Part shown: piece by piece, positions 16,809 through 24,534 of the stretch
Position numbering within the stretch: position 1 is the stretch's first letter
Layout of the letters: the number at the start of each line of letters is the position of its first letter
Source of the DNA: Opitutia bacterium
GTDB taxonomy: Bacteria > Verrucomicrobiota > Verrucomicrobiia > Opitutales > Opitutaceae
NCBI GenBank assembly: GCA_016190985.1
Contig: JACPPI010000011.1
Coordinates: forward strand, 1 to 64,000
Length of the DNA: 64,000 nucleotides
Direction: 5' to 3'
Notes under the pieces: generated by a model
What the model was told of the DNA's origin: nothing
The model's input: the letters and a program-made list of their open reading frames with translations, nothing else
The model's database searches: none
Made by a program: the position numbers and the translations under genes

Positions 16809-17352
16809 GGTGGGCGGGCTTCAATTCCTTGCGGAGCGCGGCCAGCGCATAGCGGTAGCGCGAAGCTGCGGTGTTGGCCGGGATCTCGAGCGTCGCGCCG
16901 ATCTGCCCGAAGGTGAGTTCGTTCCAGATCTTGAGCACGAGCACCTCGCGTTGGACGGACGGCAGGCGTTGCAGTGCGGCCTCGATCTCCTGGCGGCGCC
17001 CGGCGTCTTCGCCGGGTTGGGGCTCAAAGGCGCAGTCGCGTTCCTCCAGTCCGCCGTCGGCCTTTTCCTCGCGCGCGGCGCGGCGGGCCTGCCGCCGGGC
17101 ATGATCCAGCGCGGCGCGGCGGATCGAAGTGACCAGCAGGGCCTGCGGATCGCCCGGCAGATGCCGCTGGTGCCGCCAGTAGCGGACGAAGGCTTCCTGC
17201 ACCACGTCCTCGGCATCGGCGAAGGAGCGGGTCCACTGGCGGGCGCACAGCAGCAGCTTGGGGCCGTGGGCTTCAAGCCACTGTTTCCAGGTGCTGCGTT
17301 CATATGTCGCCTCCATGCAATCCGTCTTGGGTTGTTTCCTGAAGAGCGTCAC
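16801..17352 (-). CDS. ECF-type RNA polymerase sigma factor
   Basis: A 183-aa sigma-70-family ECF factor. Region 2 contains ADAEDVVQEAFVRYWRH and region 4 the HTH LPSVQREVLVLKIWNELTFGQIGATLEIPANTAASRYRYALAALRK. A charged linker (RRQARRAAREEKADGGLEERD) joins them. The start at 17352 gives 183 aa; an internal ATG at 17316 (MEATYERS) is equally plausible. It is first gene of the operon with the anti-sigma candidate and PDZ protein, and it is expected to direct transcription of envelope genes and probably its own operon. Confidence 0.9.
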   Translation of the reverse strand: MTLFRKQPKTDCMEATYERSTWKQWLEAHGPKLLLCARQWTRSFADAEDVVQEAFVRYWRHQRHLPGDPQALLVTSIRRAALDHARRQARRAAREEKADGGLEERDCAFEPQPGEDAGRRQEIEAALQRLPSVQREVLVLKIWNELTFGQIGATLEIPANTAASRYRYALAALRKELKPAHHG

Positions 17353-17403
17353 AGCGGGGATGTTCTGTCTAAGCTAAGGCCGGCCGGCGCCGGATGCAGA
17401 CAT

Positions 17404-17434
17404 TAAAAGAGGCCGGGGGTTCGCCCCGGCCTCT
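17404..17434 (-). terminator. Rho-independent terminator of the small membrane-protein gene
   Basis: On the minus strand AGAGGCCGGGG pairs with CCCCGGCCTCT around a short loop and is followed by TTTTAATG. It ends the unit at 17468-17638. Confidence 0.85.
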
Positions 17435-17437
17435 GTT

Positions 17438-17460
17438 ACACACTGACACTGAACTAAAAT
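17438..17460 (-). repeat. 3' UTR motif shared with the gene at 12863
   Basis: Read on the minus strand this is ATTTTAGTT-CAGT-GTCAGTGTGT, located 7 bases after the stop codon of the small gene and directly before its terminator. Compare 13145-13163. Confidence 0.6.
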
Positions 17461-17467
17461 CCGGCGC

Positions 17468-17638
17468 TTACCGGGCGGCGTAGTTCCGCGGCCCCTGACG
17501 GTAGTCCACAACCGCCACCGCGAACAGGATGGCTACCGCGAGGTAGCTGACGGTGACGGCGATGGTGGTGACGGCGATCAGGGCCAGACTGCTGGCGGTG
17601 ATGGCGGTAAGAGTGAGATGGAGGGTGTTGGTCTTCAT
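17468..17638 (-). CDS. Small membrane protein (MKTNT), 56 aa
   Basis: A 56-aa hydrophobic peptide starting MKTNTLHLTLTAITA. One long or two short transmembrane helices occupy residues about 8-42, ending in a basic tail (DYRQGPRNYAAR) that suggests an inside C-terminus. The ATG at 17638 is chosen; the frame is open further upstream but into the divergent promoter. It has its own terminator. The gene is divergent from a LysR regulator across a spacer that contains an inverted repeat, so it is a likely target of that regulator. The N-terminus resembles the small protein at 12863. Function unknown. Confidence 0.65.
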   Translation of the reverse strand: MKTNTLHLTLTAITASSLALIAVTTIAVTVSYLAVAILFAVAVVDYRQGPRNYAAR

Positions 17639-17713
17639 AAGATTGGGTGGTTGCTTGGTTGGCTGGTCGGGCACATGATTTGGTGCTGACCGGAGTATAC
17701 GGCACGGCTTGCA

Positions 17714-17737
17714 ATAGTTGAAATACTTAGTATCTAT
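17714..17737. promoter_or_regulatory. LysR-type operator in divergent promoter
   Basis: ATACTTAGTAT (17723-17733) is an 11-bp palindrome nested between ATAG (17714) and CTAT (17734). It lies 21 bp before the LysR ATG and just upstream of a TATACT -10-like element on the minus strand that would drive the small gene at 17638. The position suits autorepression and activation by the adjacent regulator. Confidence 0.5.
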
Positions 17738-17757
17738 CAGATTCATTGTTTTTAACT

Positions 17758-18723
17758 ATGGAGATATACCAACTGCGTTACTTCTTGGCTGTCGCTGAGA
17801 CAGGCAACTTTACCAAAGCCGCCCAGCGCTCTTTTATCTCCCAGCCATCGCTGAGTCAGCAAATCCTGAACCTGGAGGAGGAGTTTGGCCAGAAGCTGTT
17901 TAACCGGCTTGGCCGCAAGGTCGTGCTGACCGAGGCCGGCAGGACTTTGCGCGAAGGCGCCCGACGGATCATCAGTGAGGCCGATCTCACCTTGCAGGAG
18001 CTAAAGGAAAACGCCACCGACGGACCCCGAGTCAACGTCGGCGCAATCCCGACGGTCGCGCCTTTTTTCTTTCCGGCCGTCCTGGCCCATTGCCGCGCCA
18101 GCGACATCAAGCTCAACATCCACACGCAGGAGGATTTTCGCCGCCCTCTCGCCGAGGCCGTCCTGGAGGGACAGCTGGACTGCGCCCTGATCTCCCTGCC
18201 CTTCAATGAGCCCCGGTTGCTCATCGAAAAACTCTACGGCGAACCGCTCTGGCTGGCCGTGGGGGCGCAGCACCCGCTCGCCCACGCGGAACACGTCACC
18301 TTTGATGCGCTGCGCGAGGAGCATTTCATCCTGCTGGGTGAAGCCTCCAGCCTCACGCTGCAAATCCAGCATTTCTGCGGCAGCCACGATTTCGAACCGC
18401 GCATCAGCCACCGTTGCAGCCAGCTGGCCACGGCCAAATCTCTCACGGCTATGGGACTCGGCATCACCGTCCTGCCCAAAAGCGCCCGCAGCGCGACCGA
18501 TCCCGCCGGCCTCGTCTTCCGCAAGTTCACCGGCCCGGTCCAGCCCTCGCGCGACATCGCCCTCGTGCGGCACCGGCGGCGGCAACCGGGAAAAGGCGCG
18601 GCGCTGTTCGCCGAACTCGCGCGCAAGGTGGTCGGCCCGGTGCGCGTTTCCGACTCGGCGCCGCCGTTCCGGCCGCCGGCCCCGCCGGCCGCAAGCCGGG
18701 TTGCGCCCGAAATGATTCCCTGA
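17758..18723 (+). CDS. LysR-family transcriptional regulator
   Basis: A 321-aa regulator from the ATG at 17758 (MEIYQLRYFLAVAETGNF); the TTG upstream is unlikely. An N-terminal winged HTH spans about residues 1-60 (FTKAAQRSFISQPSLSQQILNLEEEFGQKLFNR), followed by a periplasmic-binding-protein-like effector domain (about 88-300). The domain resembles the OxyR/HcaR group in general layout, but a single Cys such as that of HFCGSHDF (about 218) is not proof of redox sensing. The C-terminus is extended and Pro-rich. A palindromic operator lies in its 5' spacer. It is followed after 14 bp by an MFS exporter that it may also control. Confidence 0.88.
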   Translation: MEIYQLRYFLAVAETGNFTKAAQRSFISQPSLSQQILNLEEEFGQKLFNRLGRKVVLTEAGRTLREGARRIISEADLTLQELKENATDGPRVNVGAIPTVAPFFFPAVLAHCRASDIKLNIHTQEDFRRPLAEAVLEGQLDCALISLPFNEPRLLIEKLYGEPLWLAVGAQHPLAHAEHVTFDALREEHFILLGEASSLTLQIQHFCGSHDFEPRISHRCSQLATAKSLTAMGLGITVLPKSARSATDPAGLVFRKFTGPVQPSRDIALVRHRRRQPGKGAALFAELARKVVGPVRVSDSAPPFRPPAPPAASRVAPEMIP

Positions 18724-18737
18724 AATCCTGACTCTTC

Positions 18738-20015
18738 ATGCCCGCCACCGCCACCCACCATCACCTCCCGCCGGGGCGCGAGCGCGCCACGCTGCTGGTG
18801 CTGGGGGCGGTGCAGTTCACGCACATCCTGGATTTCATGATCATGATGCCGCTGGGCTCGCAGCTCATGTCGGCCTTCCAGATCACGCCCGCGCAGTTTT
18901 CGCGCCTAGTGGCGTGCTACGGCATCGCCGCCGCGGTGAGCGGCTTGGCCGGCGGGTTTATGCTCGATAAGTTCGACCGCAAGCGCGCCCTGCTCGCGCT
19001 CTACTCCGGCTTCGGCCTCGCCACCCTCGCCTGCGGCCTGGCCCCCAGCTACCAGATGCTGCTCCTGGCCCGGCTGGCCGCGGGGGCCTTCGGCGGGCTG
19101 GCCAGCTCGCTGGTCACGGCGATGGTGGGAGATTTCATCCCGCCGGCCCGGCGCGGCCGCGCCATGGGCATCGTGACCGCCGCCTTTCCCGTGGCCTCGG
19201 TCCTTGGCATTCCGGCCGGCCTCACGCTGGCGGGCCATTTCGGCTGGCACGCCGCTTTTTTCCTGCTCGCGGGCTGCGCGGTGGCCAACCTGCTCCTCGG
19301 GTCGCTGGCGCTGCCGCACCTGCGCACCGCCGTGCAGGGCCACGAGCCCTGGCAGCAGATGAAGCAGATCATGACCCACGGCGTGCATCACCGGGCCTTC
19401 GCCGTCGGCACCATGCTGGGCATGGCGGGCGGCGTCCTGATGCCGTTTCTCGCCCCGTCGTTCGTCGCCAACGTCGGCCTCAGCGAGCGAACCGATCTGC
19501 CGGTGGTCTACGCGGTCGGTGGCGTGGCCACCGCCATCAGCACGCCGATCATCGGGTGGTTGAGCGATCACATGGACCGCCTGCGCCTGCTGGTCATCAT
19601 GTCGGCCTGTGCCATGGTGGTTACCTTGGTTGTCATGCGGCTGAGGCCGTCCTCTGTCCTGATCGCCAGCGTGATGATGGCACTCTTCATGGTCGCCATG
19701 TCGGGCCGTTACGCCCCGGCGATGACGATGATCACCAACGCCGTGGAGGCCCGCTACCGCGGCGGATTCATGAGCATCATCTCCGCCCTGCAACTGGCCT
19801 CCAACGCGGTCGCCAGCATCCTCGCCGGCTGGTTTGTCACCCGGGACAGCGCCGGCCACCTGCTGGGCCTGCCCATGGTCAGCTACGTGGCCGTCGGTTT
19901 CCTGATCCTGACCCTGCTCTTCGCCTATCAACTCCGGGCCGCCGCGCCGCACGTCGCCGGCCCGCCGAAAAAAGCCGCCGTGCCGCCTCCGTCGCCCGAT
20001 ATAGCCGCCGCCTGA
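18738..20015 (+). CDS. MFS transporter, DHA1-like exporter
   Basis: A 425-aa major facilitator with 12 predicted helices. N-terminal elements HILDFMIMMPLGSQLM and FMLDKFDRKRALL (the loop 2-3 motif with D-x-x-x-R/K) fit the DHA1 drug-efflux type, and VVYAVGGVATAISTPIIGWLSDHMDRLRLL is the corresponding second-half loop. A His-rich N-terminus (THHHLPPG) and a Pro/Ala tail are poorly conserved. It is 14 bp downstream of the LysR gene, probably an operon, and 5 bp upstream of the U32 gene. Substrate unknown. Confidence 0.88.
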   Translation: MPATATHHHLPPGRERATLLVLGAVQFTHILDFMIMMPLGSQLMSAFQITPAQFSRLVACYGIAAAVSGLAGGFMLDKFDRKRALLALYSGFGLATLACGLAPSYQMLLLARLAAGAFGGLASSLVTAMVGDFIPPARRGRAMGIVTAAFPVASVLGIPAGLTLAGHFGWHAAFFLLAGCAVANLLLGSLALPHLRTAVQGHEPWQQMKQIMTHGVHHRAFAVGTMLGMAGGVLMPFLAPSFVANVGLSERTDLPVVYAVGGVATAISTPIIGWLSDHMDRLRLLVIMSACAMVVTLVVMRLRPSSVLIASVMMALFMVAMSGRYAPAMTMITNAVEARYRGGFMSIISALQLASNAVASILAGWFVTRDSAGHLLGLPMVSYVAVGFLILTLLFAYQLRAAAPHVAGPPKKAAVPPPSPDIAAA

Positions 20016-20020
20016 CCGCC

Positions 20021-22621
20021 ATGCCGACCGCGCCCACAACCGAATCCGCCCCCACGCCGCGCGCCGCGCCCGTGCGGCCGGAGTTGCTCGCGCCGGCCGG
20101 CGACTGGGAATGCGCCAAGGCCGCCGTCGAGAACGGCGCCGACGCCATCTACTTCGGCCTCGAGCGCTTCAATGCCCGGATGCGGGCGAAGAACTTCACC
20201 GTCGCCGACCTGCCCAAGCTGATGGAGTTCCTCCACCGGCGCGGCGTTCGCGGCTACGTGACCTTCAACACCCTCGTCTTTGCCGACGAGCTGGCCGCCG
20301 CGACCGACTACCTGAAGGCCATCATCACCGCCGGAGCGGACGCCGCCATCGTGCAGGACATCGGCATTTGCCGGCTCATCCGGTCGCTCTCGCCGGATTT
20401 CCCGATCCACACCTCCACGCAGATGACCGTGACCAGCGCCGACGGCGTGGAATTCGCCCGCGCACTCGGGGCCAACCTCGTCGTGCTCGCCCGGGAGAAC
20501 TCGCTCAAGGAGATCGCCGCCATCCGCGCCGCGCAGCTCGCCGCCGGCACCGCCCTCCCGCTGGAAGTCTTCGTGCACGGCGCGCTCTGCGTCGCCTACT
20601 CCGGCCAGTGCCTGACCAGCGAATCCCTCGGCGGCCGCTCCGCCAATCGCGGCGAATGCGCTCAGGCCTGCCGCATGCCCTACGAGCTCGTCTCTGATGG
20701 CAAGACCGTCGATCTCGGCGATCGCCGCTATCTGCTCAGTCCGCAGGATCTCTCCGGCCTCGACGTGCTGCCCGACCTCGTGCGCGCCGGCGTTGCCTCG
20801 CTCAAGATCGAGGGTCGGTTGAAGAGCCCCGAATATGTCGCCAATATAACCCGTGTCTACCGGCAGGCGCTCGATCGAGTGATGATCGAGGTGTTCGGCC
20901 CGGCACCCGCGCCGGAGGACCGCGTGATGGACGCCGTGCGCCAGCAATCGCTCTACGATCTTGAGATGGGTTTCTCGCGCGGACTCTACCCCGGCTGGTT
21001 CCGCGGCATCCACAACCAGGAACTCGCCCACGCTCGTTTCGGCACCAAGCGCGGTGTCTACCTCGGCCAGGTGACGCGGGTCGGCGCCGCCAGCGTCACC
21101 CTCAAGCTGGCCGGACCCGCCAAGCCGGGCGATGGCATCGTGTTCGACGCCGGCCGGCCCGACGGGAAGGAGGAAGGCGGCCGCATCTACTATGTGGACG
21201 AGCACAAGGGTGAGACCCAGCTGCGCTTTGGTGAGGGCGACATCGATTTCGGCCGCGTCCATGTCGGCGACCGCGTCTGGAAGACCAACGATCCCGCGCT
21301 CGACCGCCGCGTGCGCGCGACCTTTGAGGGCGAGCAGATCCGCTTCCGGCGCGACATCCACTTCGAGGTGCACGGCGCCGTCGGCACGCCCTTGACCCTC
21401 TTCGCCCGCGACGAGCAGGGGCACGTGACCAAGGCCGAGTCCGCGCTGCCCTTGGTAAACGCCGAGAAACAGCCGCTCACCACCGAGCGCCTCACCGACC
21501 AGCTCGGCCGGCTCGGCGGCACGCCGTTCCAGCTCGGCACCCTGCAAAACCATCTTGAAGGCGACGTCATCCTGCCGGTCAAGGAGCTGAACGCACTGCG
21601 CCGGCGTGTCGCCGCCGAACTGGAGGCCCAACGCGCCGTCCCCCAGCGCTGGCAGTTCGCTGAAAAATTCACCCTGCCTGTTTTCCCGCCTGCCCCGGCC
21701 GCCGCCACCGCCGAGTTGATCGTCGTCATCCGCGAGCCGCACCAGTTGGACGCCGCGTGGGCCGCCGGGGCCCGCACCATCTACTGCGAGTTTGAGAACC
21801 CCAAGCACTACCGCGACACCGTCGTCCGCTTCCGGCAACTGCAGGCGGGCATTGCTTCCGGCTCTCAACCCTCAGCCCTCAACCCTCAACTTTCCTCCAG
21901 CATCTGGGTCGCCGCCCCACGCGTCTTCAAGCCCGGCGAGGAATGGATCATCAAGCAGGTGCTGTCGTGCGAGGCCGACGGCTGGCTCGTCCGCAACTAC
22001 GATCATCTGCAATTCTTCGCCGGCCGGCGCGTGCGCGGCGATTTCTCGCTCAACGTCGCCAACCCGCTCACCGCCGATTGCTTCATCAACCGCCACGGGC
22101 TGGAGCGCGTCACCGCCTCCTACGACCTGAACATCGGGCAGCTGGAGGCGCTGCTGCAAAGCGCGCCGGGCGCGTGGTTCGACATCACGCTGCACCAGCA
22201 CATGCCGATGTTTCACATGGAGCACTGCGTGTTCTGCGCGTTCCTGTCGCAAGGCAAGGACTACCGCGACTGCGGCCGGCCCTGCGACACCCACCGCGTG
22301 GCGCTGCGCGACCGCGTGGGCGCCGAGCATCCGCTCAAGGCCGACGCCGGCTGCCGCAACACCGTCTACAACTCCCGCGCCCAGACCGGCGCCGAATACG
22401 CGGCGCGCCTGATGGCCCTCGGCGCCCGCAGCTTCCGCATCGAATTCCTGGCCGAGCCCGCCGACGAGGTGACGCGCACCGTCGAACGCTACCGCCAGCT
22501 CCTCGCCGGCGCGATCAGCGGCGCGGAGCTGTGGCGCGAACTGAAACTCATCAACCAGCTCGGCGTCACCCGCGGCCAGATGGAAACCCCGGCCCGCGTT
22601 CTGCCCCGCAAGGGAAGCTGA
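20021..22621 (+). CDS. U32-family (RlhA-like) protein
   Basis: A long U32 peptidase-family protein, 866 aa from the ATG at 20021 (MPTAPTTES). The family includes RlhA, which hydroxylates C2501 of 23S rRNA, and the tRNA-modifying TrhP. The N-terminal half (about 20-330) has LLAPAGDWECAKAAVENGADAIYFGLERFNARMRAKNF, the STQM segment, HGALCVAYSGQC and RSANRGECAQACR, and ends with LKIEGRLKSPEYVA. A Cys cluster (MEHCVFCAF, DCGRPCDTH) near residues 730-755 may hold an Fe-S cluster. The C-terminal half is an extension not found in short family members. A CTCAACCCT repeat inserts SQPSALNPQLS near residue 615. Confidence 0.85.
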   Translation: MPTAPTTESAPTPRAAPVRPELLAPAGDWECAKAAVENGADAIYFGLERFNARMRAKNFTVADLPKLMEFLHRRGVRGYVTFNTLVFADELAAATDYLKAIITAGADAAIVQDIGICRLIRSLSPDFPIHTSTQMTVTSADGVEFARALGANLVVLARENSLKEIAAIRAAQLAAGTALPLEVFVHGALCVAYSGQCLTSESLGGRSANRGECAQACRMPYELVSDGKTVDLGDRRYLLSPQDLSGLDVLPDLVRAGVASLKIEGRLKSPEYVANITRVYRQALDRVMIEVFGPAPAPEDRVMDAVRQQSLYDLEMGFSRGLYPGWFRGIHNQELAHARFGTKRGVYLGQVTRVGAASVTLKLAGPAKPGDGIVFDAGRPDGKEEGGRIYYVDEHKGETQLRFGEGDIDFGRVHVGDRVWKTNDPALDRRVRATFEGEQIRFRRDIHFEVHGAVGTPLTLFARDEQGHVTKAESALPLVNAEKQPLTTERLTDQLGRLGGTPFQLGTLQNHLEGDVILPVKELNALRRRVAAELEAQRAVPQRWQFAEKFTLPVFPPAPAAATAELIVVIREPHQLDAAWAAGARTIYCEFENPKHYRDTVVRFRQLQAGIASGSQPSALNPQLSSSIWVAAPRVFKPGEEWIIKQVLSCEADGWLVRNYDHLQFFAGRRVRGDFSLNVANPLTADCFINRHGLERVTASYDLNIGQLEALLQSAPGAWFDITLHQHMPMFHMEHCVFCAFLSQGKDYRDCGRPCDTHRVALRDRVGAEHPLKADAGCRNTVYNSRAQTGAEYAARLMALGARSFRIEFLAEPADEVTRTVERYRQLLAGAISGAELWRELKLINQLGVTRGQMETPARVLPRKGS

Positions 22622-22728
22622 GCCATCTCGTATTATCCGCCTAGGCCGAAGAGAGCATTTCCCCTCGGGCGGGAGCAAATTTTGTCGCCTCGGGTTGAAG
22701 CCGGCCCCTAGGCTCCGCGCACCCTGCC

Positions 22729-23949
22729 ATGAGCGAAGCCCCGAAAACCACCGCCGCCAGCCCGGCCCCCGCGCCCCTGCCTTCCGCCGAGCTGGAGATC
22801 AAGGACGCCCGGATCATCTTCGACCCGATCTGGGACGACCTGGAGGCGCACTTCGGCCGCCAGCACCTGCGTTTCCCCAAGGAGATCATCCTCCTCGGCG
22901 GCGCGCCCGGCGCCGGCAAGGGCACCAACACCGGCTTCATCGCCAAGACCCGCGGCCTGACCTGCGCGCCCATCGTGATGAGCCAGCTCCTCGACACGCC
23001 GGAGATGAAAAAACTCAAGGACGCCGGCCACATGATCGGCGACCGCGAGGTGCTGGCCGTGCTCCTGCGCCGGCTGCTCAAGCCCGAATACCGCGACGGC
23101 GTCATCCTCGACGGCTTCCCCCGCACCAAGGTGCAGGTCGAGTGCCTGAAGATGCTCTACGAGAAAATGACGCAGCTCTGGCGCGAGTTCTACGGCACGC
23201 CGCTCGCCATTCACTTCCGCCAGCCGGTCATGCAGATCGTGGTCCTCTTCATCGACGAGAAGGAGAGCGTGGCCCGCCAGCTCAAGCGCGGCCGGCTGTC
23301 CAAGGCCCACAACGAGGAGGTCCGCCGCTCCGGGCACGGCGTGCTGCAGGAGGAGCGCGCCACCGACTTCGACGAGAAACTGGCCCGCCGCCGCTACCAG
23401 GTGTTCAAGGAGCAGACCTGGGATGCCCTGCTCTCGCTCAAGGACGTCTTCCACTACCACCTGATCAACGGCGAAGGCGCGATCCCGGAGGTGGAGCAGA
23501 ACATCCTCGGCGAGCTCGAGTATCAAAGCTCCCTCGAGCTGGACCCGCGCACCTACGACCGGCTGCGCACCCTCCCGCTCGCCAGCGAGATCATCATCCA
23601 CGCCCGGCAGGAACTGGTGAAGCGCCTCGACGGCTACGAGCTGGGCCACCCCGAGGTCTTCCAGCGCGTCGTCACGCTGATCGAGAAGAAGATGATGCCC
23701 ATCATCACCCGGCACGCGCTCTCCGGCCACGCCAACATCAACAGCGAGGATCCGGTCTTCGACGAGCCGCTCGCGCTCGCGATGCTCATCGACATCTTTT
23801 CCGAGCGCGGCTACCATGCCGTGGTGGACGTGCACCGCATCGAGATTCCCGAGAGCGTGGACCTGAAGACGGGCAAGATCGCCTGCCGCCAGAAGAAGGT
23901 CTACCGCTGCATCATCCGCTTCAAGGGCTCCGAGATCCGCCGCGGGTGA
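22729..23949 (+). CDS. Adenylate-kinase-like nucleoside monophosphate kinase with C-terminal extension
   Basis: A 406-aa P-loop kinase. Walker A is GGAPGAGKGT (residues 57-66), the NMP-binding segment has DGFPRTKVQVE, and a lid-like Arg-rich region (VARQLKRGRLSK ... RRSGHG) follows as in adenylate kinases. The core ends near residue 240-260. The remaining 150 or so residues (HARQELVKRLDGYELGHPEVF, HANINSEDPVFDEPLALAMLIDIFSERGYHAVVDVH) are an unusual extension; typical Adk has about 215 aa. Phosphorylation of an NMP is expected but specificity is not shown. It is followed after 44 bp by a GNAT gene. Confidence 0.82.
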   Translation: MSEAPKTTAASPAPAPLPSAELEIKDARIIFDPIWDDLEAHFGRQHLRFPKEIILLGGAPGAGKGTNTGFIAKTRGLTCAPIVMSQLLDTPEMKKLKDAGHMIGDREVLAVLLRRLLKPEYRDGVILDGFPRTKVQVECLKMLYEKMTQLWREFYGTPLAIHFRQPVMQIVVLFIDEKESVARQLKRGRLSKAHNEEVRRSGHGVLQEERATDFDEKLARRRYQVFKEQTWDALLSLKDVFHYHLINGEGAIPEVEQNILGELEYQSSLELDPRTYDRLRTLPLASEIIIHARQELVKRLDGYELGHPEVFQRVVTLIEKKMMPIITRHALSGHANINSEDPVFDEPLALAMLIDIFSERGYHAVVDVHRIEIPESVDLKTGKIACRQKKVYRCIIRFKGSEIRRG

Positions 23950-23993
23950 TCAGCCTCCGCAAAGCCGGCGGCTGCCAAGGGCCCATTGTTGCG

Positions 23994-24506
23994 ATGAAGA
24001 TTTTCGAGACCGAGCGCCTGGTCCTGCGTCGTTTCACACCGGACGACGCACCGCTGATCCTCCACCTGTTGAACGAGCCGCTGTTTCTCCGGTTCATCGG
24101 CGACAAGAACGTCCGCACCCTCGAGGACGCCGCGCAGTATCTCCGGCACGGCCCGCTCGCCAGCTACGCCAAGCACGGCTTCGGGCTCTTTCACGTGAGC
24201 CTGAAGGCGGACGGCACGGCCATCGGCATGTGCGGGCTGCTGAAACGCGACACGCTGGAGGACGTGGATGTGGGCTTCGCCTACCTGCCGCAGTTCGGCG
24301 GCCACGGCTACGCCACCGAGGCGGCGCAGGCCACGCTGCGCCACGGGCGCACCGTGCTGGGCCTGAAGCGGATCGTGGCGATCACCGCGCCCGGCAACAC
24401 GGCCTCGATGAACGTCCTGAAAAAAATCGGCCTGCGCCACACCGCCACCCTGCGATTGGCCGGCTACACGACCGACAGCCTGCTTTTCACCCCGGCGGAG
24501 GCGTGA
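23994..24506 (+). CDS. GNAT-family N-acetyltransferase
   Basis: A 170-aa acetyltransferase resembling the RimJ/RimL group (Acetyltransf_3). It begins MKIFETERLVLRRFTPDDA, has the acetyl-CoA-binding region FAYLPQFGGHGYATEAAQATLRHG and the NTASMNVLKKIGL motif. The ATG at 23994 follows the NMP kinase by 44 bp. The acceptor (protein N-terminus, small molecule) cannot be stated. It converges with the TPR gene at 24535. Confidence 0.88.
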   Translation: MKIFETERLVLRRFTPDDAPLILHLLNEPLFLRFIGDKNVRTLEDAAQYLRHGPLASYAKHGFGLFHVSLKADGTAIGMCGLLKRDTLEDVDVGFAYLPQFGGHGYATEAAQATLRHGRTVLGLKRIVAITAPGNTASMNVLKKIGLRHTATLRLAGYTTDSLLFTPAEA

Positions 24507-24534
24507 TCGGTGGAACGCGTGGCCCGCAAAACGT

